Origin: Tretioscincus oriximinensis
Taxonomy: Eukaryota; Chordata; Lepidosauria; Squamata; Gymnophthalmidae
Direction of reading: 5' to 3'
Length of the DNA: 64,000 bases
Assembly: GCA_022410635.1 (NCBI GenBank)
Contig: JAJVDF010000501.1
Location: forward strand, 731,250 to 795,249
The notes below the pieces were generated by a model that was not told the origin of the DNA, did no database searches, and saw only the letters and a list, made by a program, of their open reading frames with translations. The translations under genes were made by a program, and so were the position numbers. Below are positions 10,942 through 22,459 of this stretch, one piece after another; positions within the stretch are counted from its first letter, which is position 1; every line of letters begins with the position of its first letter.

Positions 10942-11576
10942 CAGTCTTTCTCAAAGTGGGCGATAATGCCCCCTTGTGGGCGCTGGAGGCCTATAGGGGG
11001 CCAGTGAAGGGCACAGAGAAGATTGGGGAGCGTTGAAGCGGTTTAGGGGGGCGATGGCTAATTTTAAATTTTTTTTTGCTTTTAAACAAACAAAAGCCAA
11101 TCTCGCAATTGTACCCTGGATTGTGGTCCATCGTTCAACGATTTTTGATAGCATTCCCATCATCGTATTTGTGTGAACGTGGATTTAGTGCTGTGGCAAC
11201 GTTGCTAACTAAAAAGAGAAATCAGTTGCAGATTACCGAACGCGGTGACTTACGACTGTTTTTGAGTAAATTTGAGTCTGATATTAACAAACTTGTTAAA
11301 AATCATCAAATTCATCCTTCATATTAGATTAGTTTTAAAATTCAAATTGAAATGTTTGTTTTAATAACATGAATAAAAGTTTTCCTAATATTACAAAATG
11401 GTGTTTTACATTACCCTCATCANAAAGTCTTATTTTCACATGACACACATAATTTAATTATTAAAATAATGACTGCGATTGTGATTCTTAAGATGTAGTA
11501 AAGTAAAAAAATTTGAGGGGCGCTAGAAAATAATTCTCAAAGTGGGCGGTAGACAAAATAAGTTTGAGAACCTCTG
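10942..11576 (+). mobile_element. hAT DNA transposon, internally deleted, with 8-bp target duplication
   Basis: A 635-bp element flanked by identical 8-bp duplications GTGTAGGG (10934-10941 and 11577-11584). It starts CAGTCTTTCTCAAAG and ends TTTGAGAACCTCTG, whose reverse complement is CAGAGGTTCTCAAA, so the ends are imperfect terminal inverted repeats. It retains the C-terminal end of a transposase (11133-11325). Most of the transposase gene is missing. Confidence 0.88.
11133..11327 (+). pseudogene. hAT transposase C-terminal dimerisation fragment
   Basis: The translated stretch FPSSYLCERGFSAVATLLTK followed by KRNQLQITERGDLRLFL is the typical end of vertebrate hAT transposases, where the hAT dimerisation domain carries a 'CERGFS' block. 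The DNA-binding and catalytic regions are missing, so it cannot be an active transposase. It is open to a stop at 11325-11327 and lies within the hAT element bounded by the GTGTAGGG duplications. Confidence 0.85.
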
Positions 11577-11920
11577 GTGTAGGGAAATGAAGTCTTGTCT
11601 CCCTCCTGATGGGGAAATAACCACCTGATGGCAGCTAAGTAAATCCAGTGTTGCTTATTGTCTGGATGTTGAAGTTATCAATTTCTTCATAATGAATTAA
11701 TGAAAACGGACTCATTCTTTTTAGTGTTTTAGATGGAGTTGACGTTATTTGTCTTTTGCTTGATGTTCAGTTGCACACACTTGCATTTTTAATTTTTCTC
11801 CTTCCATTTCATTTTTAATGCTGATTCCAAATAATCTTGAGATTTTTAAGAAATGTGATTNATAGATTGGTTAGTTGTTGTTATTTCTCCTCCCTGCCAC
11901 ACTTGTTTATGTTGCTTCAG

Positions 11921-12116
11921 GATATGGAATCGTGGTACCTGCCCTGTGCAGAAACTGATAACAGCAGTGTGTTGGCATCCATAAGAAGCAGACTGGGCCA
12001 GACCAGGAAGACTCATGACTTGAGCGAGTTTTCAAATATAGAAGAAGGATTAATAAGTCCCACAGAAGAGTTTAGAAGACAACATGTATCCAGCGTGACT
12101 CACACTCCAGTATTGG
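11921..12116 (+). CDS. ALMS1: ALMS1 exon 3 (residues 57-121)
   Basis: The acceptor gttgcttcag|GAT and donor TTGG|GTATGG frame DMESWYLPCAETDNSS through HTPVLG, ending in phase 1. The donor was chosen because only it joins exon 4 in frame. The splice then creates HTPVLEIQDTHFSPNLPLL, which aligns with a human block ending DSFASPDLPLL. The preceding 'FSNIEEGLISPTEEF' matches human FPSLEEGILTQSEN. The GTATGG donor is weaker than consensus. Confidence 0.88.
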
Positions 12117-12628
12117 GTATGGTCAGGGTACGATTAAACCAACTTTTTGAATTTGGGTTTATCACAATATGTACTACTCAACTGCCACAGTGAGAACTGT
12201 GTATTGTACAGGAAACTGATTCAACTAATATCACTCGAAGTAATGAACTGATATATCTGAAGAAATTGCAACTTAAAATCTAAAGTTTTTATGTATTGGT
12301 TACCAGAAATAATAGATTTTAATTCTATGATCAGTATCTCATACATCCAGGTTCTGAGTTGCAGGGTCAGAGGTCTAAGACCTTGGATAATCACCATTTG
12401 GGCACAATTTTTCCTTTCTCTGAAGGTGGAATCGGGAAGAGATGTCTTGAATGATGGGTTGTTCTGTGTCCCCTGCAGGAAGCGACAGATGGTACCACCG
12501 TATGAAACGAAAGCCCCTCCCAGGGGACATGCCCCAGTCCTTTTTGTCGCTTCATGCAGGATAGACACATCTTCTGATTCTGGTATCAGACAGGACCCTT
12601 TTCGTGTGAATTTTTTCTTTCTACTTTT

Positions 12629-14570
12629 ATGTACTGTGTCTCTTCGGAACCCCTACCGGGGCCGGTAGTGAAGGACGGGAACTGTCGGTCCACCCGATCT
12701 ACCACCCTTGGCCAGGATATTTTGGAAACTGTGGGCCCTTGGGAGTTCCTGTCTGGCCCACCCTCCTCTCAGGAGCTTGCAACGCTTCAAACGCTAGTGT
12801 CCACGATCATCCAAGAGAATNGGACTGCAACACATGGCGATTCCGTAGCTGAGGCTCCTCCAGTCCCGCCTGGCCAGTCCACTTCCATCTTGGCTGGACA
12901 GACTGCCTGTTTCCTGCCAAGAGATGGCCTCTGAGCTGTTCAGATCCGAGGCTGCCTCAATTGGATCGGTGTCCTAATCCGGATCGCAAAGGCATAAGGA
13001 TCTGGTGAAGGACCTGGAACCCAGGCCCTTTACCCCAGGAGAAGGTTCAGCTGGTGCTTCGTCCCCTGTTTTGTAGCAGTCTCTCCCTGCAAAACAGGCG
13101 TGAAAACCTACGGCCAGGGCAAACCCCTCACACAAGGTGGTAACAACACTGGAGGCAACTGAGGACGCTAGCCCACCCTAATAAGTAGAAGAAAAAAACC
13201 TTCCAAAAAGGGCACCAAACCTACTGCCTCTTCGGCTGACAGGAGGCTGACTGATCAACCGGGCCTAAAGCCCCCCAAAAAGAAGGCTGGTGACCAGGCT
13301 TTACCTGTCATTAGTACTCCCCCCCCCCCCCAAGTGGCTCTGGCCGGGATGGTACTCTATCTAAAAATAAGAGACCGACTTCTAAGCACTGCATCGTTAC
13401 CCACCAGTCTCTTGTCTCCTCCAACCAGATCCCCAGTGACCCTGCCACCTATCTCACCAGGGGGCTCATCGGGAAGGAATTCTCTCAGCGAGGATGAGAC
13501 ATCCCTTCTGAAGCTGAAGACTTGGAGACCCAAGCGGAACTGTTAAGGGAACAGCTGCATGGGGTCTTCATGGATGAGGAGGCTTAGGACCCAGAGCATA
13601 CTGCTGAAGGAAAGAGACCTCAAGTTGCTATCATACGTCTCTTTTTGATGGAGCTTCCTTAAATCTAAAGCCTGTGGAGTCCTCCGAGAAAGACCCCACC
13701 TCTGAAGGGGCTTGACCCCCTTTTGGCCACCACTTCTGGGCAGCCATTGGTCCCNTTTCCACCATCCTTTCTACAAACTATATCCAAGGACTGGAAAAAG
13801 CCCACTCAGCCCAGCAGGTTACCCCTGATCCCGCGCAAGCTGTTCACNGGGAACATGGGGATGCCAGATCTGTGGAGGGTCCTCCTGGTGGACACTCCCA
13901 TATGCACTTTGCCCTTGCAGGCAGTGCCTCCCAAGCCTGGGGATATATCCATGAAAGACCAAGAGAAGAAGGTGAAAGTGCTTCTCAAAAAAGAGTTCGA
14001 GCTTACTTCATCTTCAGCTAGATTCTTGGCCCATTCTTCCCTCTATGCCCAGACAGCTTTCAAGTGAGCAGACGTCCTGTTGTCATCGGGGATCAAGCCA
14101 TGCATCCTCTCCAATACATTCAGAGGGTCCTCGCTCTTCTGGCTGATGCGGCCTTGGCTGCCATGATTCTGAACACTATAGCCATGGCCCTCAACACTGC
14201 CGCCAGGAGGACCCTCTGGCTTGGAATGTGGACATTACATCAAAGACTAACCTGACTTCTGCTTCGTTCGTGGGAAGAATATTATTCAGGGAGGAGGGCC
14301 TTAAAGACGTTTTAGTGGAGTTTAAGGGTAAGAAGAAGATTATTTCAACTAAATCTTCTGCTCATTCTACTCCCAACTTTACTAGAGACAAACGTTTCTC
14401 ACTGTTCCGTAGAAGCTATGGCTTCTCAAGACCTTATTTTCCTCCCAACAGGAACCCAAGGCCAAGAGGGGGCTGGAACAGGCCCAGATCCCAGCCTGCA
14501 CAACTGAGATCACACAGAGGGGGGGGGGGTAATAGGAGCCAATCATTTTGGCCCCCTAAAAGAGATTGAT
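12629..14570 (+). pseudogene. DIRS gag-like region, broken reading frames
   Basis: Fragments in several plus frames (12629-12934, 13334-13546, 13723-14067, 14064-14255, 14228-14569) encode Pro/Ser/Thr-rich sequence. A basic, Arg/Pro/Gly-rich end (14400-14540, with FPPNRNPRPRGGW) resembles the nucleic-acid-binding tail that precedes RT in DIRS elements. Homopolymer runs (poly-C at 13319-13331 and poly-G at 14520-14530) break the frame. Product identity rests mainly on position before RT. Confidence 0.6.
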
Positions 14571-14589
14571 TAGTTCCAGACTCTGTCCA

Positions 14590-15400
14590 AGTTGGGGGTC
14601 GTCTGAGTCTTTTCTCCCATGCTTGGGCCGAGTCAAAAGTTGATTCTTGGGTGTTTAATGTTGTTACTCAGGGCTATAATCTAGAACTGTTCGCTAGACT
14701 CCCACCCAGATTTATGCAATCTCTAAGTTCTACATGCCCTTCCCAGAAGAGGGAAGTGATGAAAGCCCTGCACCATCTCAAAGATACTGGAGCTATTGAA
14801 CCAGTTCCACAGTCGGAGAGGGGCAGGGGGGGTCTTTTCCTTTTTCTTTATTGTTAAAAAGCATTCGGGGGGTTGGAGATCCATCCTCAGTTTGAAGTTT
14901 ATCAATAAATTTATGGTTCAGAAACATTTCAAGATGGAGACGGTGCAATCTATTCGTTTATCCCCCCAGCCCAACCAGTTCCTTACATCTCTTTATTTGG
15001 CAGATGCATACATTCACCCTGATTCCAGAAGGTGTCTACGGTTTGCCCTAGGACCTTCACAATGTCAGTTCAAGGTCCTTCCCTTTGGGCTCAACAGCGC
15101 CCCTAGGGTATTCAGCAAGACCCTTGACCAACTGGTAGCCCTTATGAGGCTCAGGGGCCTCAACATTTATGCATATCTTCTTTTGGCAGACAGTTCTCCC
15201 CAGACGGTCACCCTGGCAGCGCAAGAGGCCATTCACAACTTACAGTCTCATGGTTTCTTGATCAATTGGGAAAAGAACTCCCTGTCACCTTCACAATCCC
15301 TCGATCACCTTGGGGTCACTATTAATATGGCTGCAGGTTTGGTTACACTGGATCAATCCAGGGTTGTGGCCATGTTATCCAGGAACGTTCATGTTTGATC
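14590..15400 (+). pseudogene. DIRS reverse transcriptase, degenerate
   Basis: The reading frame shifts once near 14830 (poly-G run). Upstream is the 'RLPPRFMQSL' and 'REVMKALHHLKDTGAIEPVP' start; downstream 'FINKFMVQKHFKMETVQSI', 'SLYLADAYIHP', 'CLRFALG', and 'LPFGLNSAPRVFSKTLDQLV'. These are the RT fingers and palm blocks of DIRS elements. The catalytic YxDD box is destroyed: at about 15166-15190 the sequence reads AYLLLADS, with Leu-Leu where two Asp are needed. The element cannot encode active RT. Confidence 0.85.
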
Positions 15401-15985
15401 TCACACCATATTGGGGTATCTACATTGACTACTCTCTTAGGTAAAATGGTATCCATGCATGACATAGTTCCCTGGGCAAGATTTCAGTCCAGGGAACTCC
15501 AGTGGTTTGTTTTACCTTATGTCAAACTCATCACCCACAAATCCAAAAGACTACTGTTTGTCACCCCCAAGCTACAGAGATCCCTTTGCTGGGGGACCAG
15601 TGCCCTGAAGTTATTGCGGGGATCCCTATTGGCTCCTCCTGAGAGAATTGTTGTCACAACGGATGCTAACCTGGATGGCTGGGGTGGCACTGCTTAGGCA
15701 GACCGCGCAGGGCATATGGTCCCCAGAAGATTCTACACATCCTATTAATTGGCTAGAGTTGAACGCTGTTTTCTTTCCCCAAGAGTGCTCATAGGTGTGG
15801 TCGGGGACTCTCATGTTCTTATTAGGACTGATAATTCTACAGTTAAAGCTTATATCTCAAGACAAGGGGGAACCAGGTCTAGATCCATCATGTCTTTGCC
15901 AATGAGCTTCTTTCCTGGGCTGAGGTCAATTTATTGTCAATCTCTGCTCTGCACATACAGGGTGTACTCAACGTAACAGCTGACT
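15400..15985 (+). pseudogene. DIRS RNase H region, degenerate
   Basis: TTDANLDGWGG (about 15655-15690) and, after a stop and frameshift, VLIRTDNSTVKAYISRQGG (about 15812-15868) are the conserved RNase H-type blocks that follow RT in DIRS elements. Stops and a frame change between them show decay. Confidence 0.8.
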
Positions 15986-16035
15986 CTTTCAGCTGAAGGG
16001 CTCTTCCAGCAGCGGAATGGTCCCTCAACCGGGAA

Positions 16036-17380
16036 GTGTTTGTTCAGCTCTCATCTGAACTGTCGGGTTCCCAGGTTTCTCTCCAGGCATCCTCATCAGG
16101 ATTCACAGGGAGTGGACGCTCTCTCCAGCCCATGACCTGCGGAGCTGTACGTGTTCCCACCAACACCGCTGATACCTCGATTCCTGGCACATCTTCAACA
16201 CTTACCTTCACCAGTTATATTAGTAGCACTGTACTGGCTCCGAAGACCATGGTTCCCAACCATAGGTTATCTGGCCGTGGATGGTCCAATACACTTACCT
16301 TGCAGGTAAGACTTACTCAACCAGGAAGAGGTGTATCATCCGGATTCCAGCTGGCTTTGTCTGACTGCATGGCTGCTCAGAGGGTATGGTACGCTTTAGG
16401 TTACCNTCAAGCGGTCATAGATACCTTGGTCAGAGACAAAAGAGAGTCTGCCTTATGCATCTATAGCTCCACTTTTTGCACTTGGGCTAGACAGAATAAA
16501 ATAGACCCTTTTCATCCTTCTTTGGAGAATATTCTAGTTTTTCTCCAATGGGGTGTGACCAACAGGATCCCTCTTACAATACTCTTAAAAGGCATGTGGC
16601 GGCTTTGGCTGCAGTCTTGGATATAGGGGCTGATACCCCTTTGACTTCTCTCTATGACATTAAAAAGTTCTTGAGTGTGAAGTCTTCTTTGGACCCAGTG
16701 AAGCACAGGAGGCTCTACACAGTGTTGAAGACCCTTACTGGTCCTCCTTTTGAGCCTCTGGAGGAGGCGCCTCTCTTCACCTGACATACAAATCTGCCTT
16801 CCTGGGAGCCATAGTGAGTGCTTGACANGTGTCGGAACTCGCAGCTTTATCCCTCCATCCACAGTGCTATAGGTTAATCCAGACACTGTCATGCTTTGTA
16901 CTTCTTCGGAATTTAGGCCCATAGTCAATTTGACCTATCATAGGAATGGGGAGATTAACATTCCATCCTTTTGTCCAAATCCTAAATCAACTTTAGAGTA
17001 TTATTGGCATACATTGGATGTCAGAAGAGCCCTGCTTCTGTACGTGAAACATACGGTGGAATTCAGATGAACGGAAGCTCTATTTGTAATGTTTCATCCC
17101 ATCAAGAAAGGCCTCCTAGGTAACTGAATGCATCAAGAGCTCTTATAGGATTCTAGACCGATCCCCCCCCCCCCGGCGGGGGTATGTGCCCATTCTACTC
17201 GCTCCGATACCTCTTGGGCTTTCTTCAACAGGGCATCGTTAGAAGATATTTGTTTGGCGGCCACGTGGGCGAGTCCCTCCACTTTCATCTGTCATTACAA
17301 ATTGGACATTTTTAGATCAGGGAGGGCGGCTATGGACAGAATAGTCCTTCAACACATTTTAGTGAAGGGTTCTCCCTAGT
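16036..17380 (+). pseudogene. DIRS tyrosine recombinase, degenerate
   Basis: The blocks run through at least three frames: KRESALCIYSSTFCTWARQN, then 'LKRHVAALAAVLD', 'LKTLTGPPFEPLEE', 'LDVRRALLLYVKHT' (about 17018-17060), and 'ATWASPSTFICHYKLDIF'. These are the SAM-like N-terminal and catalytic C-terminal regions of DIRS YR proteins, which integrate the circular cDNA. A poly-C run at 17162-17174 and several stops break it. Confidence 0.8.
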
Positions 17381-18904
17381 CCCCTCCCTATGTGTAGCAT
17401 ACTTTGGTACTTCCCNTCGTTCAGGACATCTTTTCCCGATTCCGCCTTCAGAGAAAAGAACATTGGGACTTACGATGAGGTTGTGTTCTTGAAGGCAGAG
17501 AGAGAAGAGATGTCACCCTCCCTACGACTAGGGAGAATGTTGTTAATGTTGTATTTTTGGATAAGTNTTGGTTAATAAACCATCTCAGAATATTTTCGGT
17601 TGACCTGGTTATTAGTCAGATGTTAGTATTTCTTCGACGTGCGCATCTGGATTTCTGCTCCGAAAGGACTGGGGCATGTACCNAGGGAGGGGTTTTTGTT
17701 TCATAGGGAGGTACCATCTGTCGCTTCCTGTAGTGGATGCAGAACAGCCCATCGTTCAGGACATCTCTTCCCTCTCCACCTTCAAGAACACCACTCACGG
17801 TAAGTCCCGGTGTTCTTGTTTTGTCCGTGGTTCTGGAAAAGGTAGTGTTAATCCAACTGCAGACAGGCTTGAATGATGGCTTTCCTAGGCTTATTCAATC
17901 AGATTTCAGTGTTTGCCATTGTGCTAAGACTGCTTTGGTCTTCATAAAAGATGATCTTTTTTGTGGGTGGGTAGGAATAGGCCAAGGGATTCTTTAACTA
18001 TGGTCAGGTAAGTGATCTAAAAGGTTCTTTTTTAATAAGAAATTGACTGCAAAAACTTCCCTGGATCTTAATTTTGTTAACATGTGTCCAAATGTATTTA
18101 AATATATGTCACAGACCTGTAAAATGTCTAAAATTGAATACAGTGTGTGTATTTGTAAAAAATGACTATATTGTGTAAGAGCTATATTTGGATTATAGTT
18201 CATTGTCTTCAAATCAGCCAGATGTTATAGAAATTTGATAGAAAATGATATCCCACCTACACTCAAATCTTTCCCTGTTCTTCATCTTCTGGTAGCAGCT
18301 TCGTCTCTTAAGTTTAGCTTTAGCCATTGACAGGCTGGCATTTCCAATTGAGTTTGCTATGATACTAGATGGTTGAGTGATTATTACTCACAGAGTCAAA
18401 ATTGATACTGGTCTATTAAGCATTTCATTGGCTTAAACAAGAACATCATGTATGATTTCTTTGTGTTTTTTGTGGAATTGTAGCTGTTGTTAGCCATTGC
18501 CTGGATTAACCAACTGAACTTCCAGTGTNAGATTGTCAATTAACTGTATTCTGATAGCTGAACCTGTTCAGCAATATAACTGGCTTTAGATATATGAACT
18601 TCCTGTTTTGTTAATCTCCTAGTCACAGAGTAATAGGATCCTCAGATTACCTTATCTTATTCTTGCTGGACTTTACTTGTTTTTATATTTATCCTTTCCA
18701 ACCATATCTGTTTTAAGCAAATGTATGGTAGGGAAGCACTAAGTATGAACTGAATTTGTACAGATCTGGAGAGTATTGTTTATTTTTGAACCAAACTGAA
18801 CTTTTGACTCTGCTGTCTTTATTTATGATATCTCCAATTTAATCACTTATTAATATATTAGCAAAACCTTGTTGTACCCCACTTGAAACATTATTCCAAT
18901 TGTT

Positions 18905-19175
18905 GCCATTTGAGGCTACACTTTGAGGAGGATCACAGTAAGGATGTGATAAACCAGCGTAACAGTTTCTGACAAATAAATCAGTGGAACAGTTTCTGAC
19001 AGTAAGAGTGATAAACCAGTGGAACTAGTGGTTTTCCACATGAAGTGGTGAGTTCTCCTTCTCTGGAACTCTTCAAACAGAGACTNGACAGTGAATCCTG
19101 CATTGAGCAGGACAATGGGCCCGATGACCCCGGAGGTCCCTTCCAACTCTGTGATTCTATGCACCCACTTAATAG
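18905..19175 (+). mobile_element. CR1 LINE 3' end
   Basis: It ends with the CR1 hallmark 'gaggtcccttccaactctgtgattctatg' in slightly varied form (about 19133-19161), preceded by 'ctctggaactcttcaaacagag'. CR1 retrotransposons are a hallmark of amniote, especially sauropsid, genomes. It is 5'-truncated. Confidence 0.85.
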
Positions 19176-19928
19176 CTGCTTTGTTGATCCCTTATCAACA
19201 GCAAGTTGCCAGAGGTAACTTTGTCAAATGCTTTGCTGAAGTTAAGATATACTATGTCTATGGCATTTCCCTGCTCAACCCATTCAGTGATTCTGTTGTA
19301 AAAGAAAATTAGATTGGTTGGGAATGATTTGTTTATTATAAATCCATAGTGGCTCTCNATAATTATTTAATTTCCAACCAAATGATGGCATACATGCTTG
19401 TTTTATTAAATAACGATAACAATTTATTATATAAATATTATTAAATATATTAAATTATAAAGTGGTTCTAATAAATTAAAAATGGCATACTCTACCCTTC
19501 ACAGAAGATCTCCCAATAGATTTAACTGTACAGGTTGCTCAGGTAAAGCAGGCATTTGGAGGAGGAAGGTATTGAGAGAGAAGTAGCTAGCAAATGATCA
19601 GTTACTCTACACTGAATAAGCTCTTAATTTACCCTCTTTTAGTACAGTAATAAGAATGCAAGATGCATTTAGTTGTATAAATAATTCTTGTCACTTGAGA
19701 ATATTTTGTAAGGGAAGGAAACACCATAAATTCCTGGTTGTATAATATATATTTTTTAAAAATATGTGATCTTTTAAAAATAGCTATGNCTTTAGTTATT
19801 TAGAATTGCTGTTTAACACTGTAATTCTAGATTTTTTCATTAATTCCCATGGCATTAGTAAGGCTTTTATTAGCAATAATTGATTGTCCATTGTTGATAC
19901 ATTAACATGGACTCTATAATCTTGACAG

Positions 19929-20049
19929 AAATTCAGGACACTCACTTCTCTCCTAATCTCCCACTGCTGACCACATATTCTTCGCAAGGCCGGACATTCT
20001 TCAATGAAACCCTCCTTCAGCAAACCGGAATGGATTTTGCTCCCTTGAG
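19929..20049 (+). CDS. ALMS1: ALMS1 exon 4 (residues 122-162)
   Basis: The acceptor cttgacag|AA and donor TTGAG|GTGGGA frame EIQDTHFSPNLPLLTTYSSQ through MDFAPLR. Human has the same block order, ending SFAPLRG. It enters in phase 1 and leaves in phase 2, matching exons 3 and 5. An ATG 22 nt upstream of the acceptor is intronic and not a start. The polypyrimidine tract before the acceptor is poor. Confidence 0.9.
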
Positions 20050-22459
20050 GTGGGATAAGCATGCTCTTTGCTTGAACCTATGTTACTTGCTTTGTTTCAT
20101 ATTTTGTGTTCTTTCTATCCTATCCTTCCCATCCCTCCATTTTTCTAACTGTGCTTCATCTTCACATTTACACAGATTGATACTGTGAAATACTTACTTG
20201 TGGTACTTCCCTATTCCCTTCTTTACATCTGTGTCTTGTGTAAAATTTTGGAGGAAGAGAACATGTGTATATTTTAATTGGATTTTGCAATAAACAGAAA
20301 ACTTACAATCTTGNTTCTGCCTCTTGCTAATGTCAGGGCTGTGGAGCCAAAATTGAGAGCTACTGAGGGAATTGTAGGGACTTGGAAACTACAGAAAAAA
20401 GTTCAGTTAGAATGTGGATGATTCAGTAGCTTAAAGGTGTAAAAAAATTGAACAAGAAAATAAGGAGAGGACAAGATTAGAAATTTATCCTTGGATTGAT
20501 AAGTGGAGAGGCTCAGACTTGCACAAAAATGCTGTATTGACTCAATCACTTGGAATTTGATTCTAGTAAAGATTCTATGTACTGTATTTTGTCTTTCTCC
20601 CCAGTTTGGACTGCTGAACAGTCTCTTCACATTGAGTAAATTTGTTTCTTAACAGTGATCTAATTTCGACATCAGAAATAAAGCGCCACCAGCCAATTGT
20701 TATCAGTATTTGTGGAGTTATAGAGGAACCATCCCCTTGTGAAAAAAATCAATTATATATAATTAGTGGAATAAGCCCTACCTCGCTATTTGAGATAAGA
20801 TCAGGACTCTAGCCTCCCTTCCCCTGTTACTCGACCAGCCGCATTGTTTCAAGTTTTTCTTCTTCTCTATTCTTTTCTCTTTCATCCTTATCATTTTCTC
20901 TCCTGCTCCTTTTTCTCTTCGTTTCTCTATCTTTTTTCCTTATCTTCCATCCTTCTTCTCCCTTCTGACTGCTCTTCCTTCCCTTTCCTTATGTCTTTTG
21001 TTTCCTTCTTTCTGTCCTTTCTTTTTTGTCTTCCTTCCCTTCCTGCTATCCTCTTTGTTCGTCTCCACTCCTTGCTTCTCCCTTCTTTCTCTCCTCCTTC
21101 CTTACCTCCTGGTGCACTTTTTTCTCTTACACTCTTTCTTACCTTCTCTCTTCCTCCTTATCTTTTTTCCCTTCCTTTTTCCATCTTTCTTCTTTATTTT
21201 TACTTCCTTCTTCTCCCTTCCTTCTTCTCTCCTTCCTTTCTCTCTTTCCTCCTTTCTCCATTTTCTCCCTTCTTCCTTTCTTCATCTTTCATCCGTCTCT
21301 ATCTTCTGTTCCCCTGCTTCTGATTGTCTCATGCTACCCCTTTATGTCTCTGTGTCTCTTGTCTCTGTACTTCTGTTTGATGCTGCTAAAATTTTGGACA
21401 GCTTCCAAGTACCTCATATTTGTTAAAAGCTCCTAAAAATTGGACAAATCCCTGTGCTCCTGCTTGTGTGCCATTGCCATACATGTGTTCAGAATAATTT
21501 AATGTTTGTTTGTGCTTTTGTGTATCGGGTTTTTTTGTTTAGTGTGTGGTTATTTTTTCAAAGTGGGCACCAACTTTTCCGGTGCCATTCGTTTGTGCAT
21601 GTGGCAGCCATGTTTGTTGGATTTTTGCTGTTCTGTCCAGCCTCCAAGCCAGCAATGCCTGCTGCTTAAGATTCCAGGTCTGTGATTGGTCACTATCTCT
21701 AGAATCCTGCAACTTATCAATTTTCCTTTTATTTATATACAGATTGCTTTGATAGTTACAACTTAACATGCCCCAACCTTATATTGTTCTTCTTTAGTTG
21801 TAATGGGGGTTCAACTTCGAGTTTTGTATGACAACTTTATTACACTATTTTTTCTATGCTAAAAAATACTTGTAGGGCTGCATAGTTTATTCAAAATTCT
21901 ATTTTCTAAATTTTTAAAAATTAAAGAAGTAGATCCTAACTTGCTAACTTTTCTTTCTGTACTGATCCATTTACAGTCCAATTTAAGATTTAGTTATGTA
22001 TTGTTTGGACCTGAAAATCTCAGTAGTTTGTAATGCAAAGCAGTGATTCAGATATAGATTTATTGATTAGTCCTTTGACCATATCAAAAAACTATCAAAA
22101 ATAAAAAACAAATCTGACTAAAATAGATTAAAATAAGATTAACAATTTTATACGAATTGCATCAATGAAAAACAATGATTAATGAGCTGATTAACATCAC
22201 CCAGATCTGTAATCAGCAGACTATAAGCCTCAAGACTTAGAAACATGCTCCTGAAACTTTAATCAGATTCTGCAAGCCCTGATAATGTATAGGCAAACTC
22301 TGATGATGGTGGACCTGTCCAATCCCTGGAGTAGCACATGGACTTGAGTATCTTTAGAGACCGGTGGGCATACAAAAGAGGAGCTAAAATGGTTGCCTTA
22401 GTTCCAAGTAAGCTGGAACTAAATTCATTTTAATTTTCTTAGTCTCTCTTCTGTTTCAG
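20050..22459 (+). other. ALMS1: ALMS1 intron 4
   Basis: Its main content is a long one-strand pyrimidine tract (20845-21330). The rest is ordinary AT-rich intron with no recognised gene or complete repeat. Confidence 0.7.
20845..21330. repeat. Long polypyrimidine (C/T) low-complexity tract
   Basis: Roughly 480 bp in which the plus strand is overwhelmingly C and T, built from irregular TTCC, CTTCT and TTTCTC units with few purines. It gives open frames rich in Ser, Phe and Leu in three frames, a composition artefact. It lies about 1.1 kb upstream of ALMS1 exon 5. Confidence 0.9.

Larger units (their letters stand above)
9632..11920 (+). other. ALMS1: ALMS1 intron 2
   Basis: It contains a reverse-oriented LINE tail (about 9740-9960), a small tandem of an approximately 18-bp 'attctggaataaatac' unit (10677-10722) and the hAT element at 10942-11576. 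The rest is unremarkable AT-rich sequence. Confidence 0.7.
12410..17810 (+). mobile_element. DIRS-like tyrosine-recombinase retrotransposon, degenerate
   Basis: It has inverted terminal repeats: the left (about 12410-12560, with gacagatggtaccacc and atgccccagtcctttt) is the reverse complement of the right (about 17655-17800). A further inverted copy of the left-end sequence near 17404-17450 corresponds to the internal complementary region of DIRS elements. Between them, in order, lie gag-like fragments, reverse transcriptase, RNase H and a tyrosine-recombinase region, all on the plus strand and broken by frameshifts and stops. There is no integrase and there are no LTRs or flanking target duplications, as expected for DIRS. 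It sits in sense orientation within ALMS1 intron 3. Confidence 0.88.
12117..19928 (+). other. ALMS1: ALMS1 intron 3
   Basis: A 7.8-kb intron of which about 5.4 kb (roughly 12410-17810) is a decayed DIRS retrotransposon. A CR1 3' end lies at about 18905-19170. Between 17810 and 18900, and after 19170, the sequence is AT-rich with no recognised content. Confidence 0.75.

Noticed and set aside
12291..12668. Plus- and minus-strand ORFs at the left DIRS terminus as possible host exons
   Set aside because: They lie in the inverted terminal repeat of the DIRS element and do not fit the ALMS1 phase.
19907..19928. ATG at 19907 as an alternative ALMS1 start
   Set aside because: It lies upstream of the exon 4 acceptor, and exons 1-3 join exon 4 in frame with conserved sequence across the junction.
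20844..21436. Three overlapping plus-strand ORFs of 136-159 codons that look like hydrophobic membrane proteins
   Set aside because: They are translations of the polypyrimidine tract (Phe, Ser, Leu and Pro only) in three frames at once, a composition artefact.
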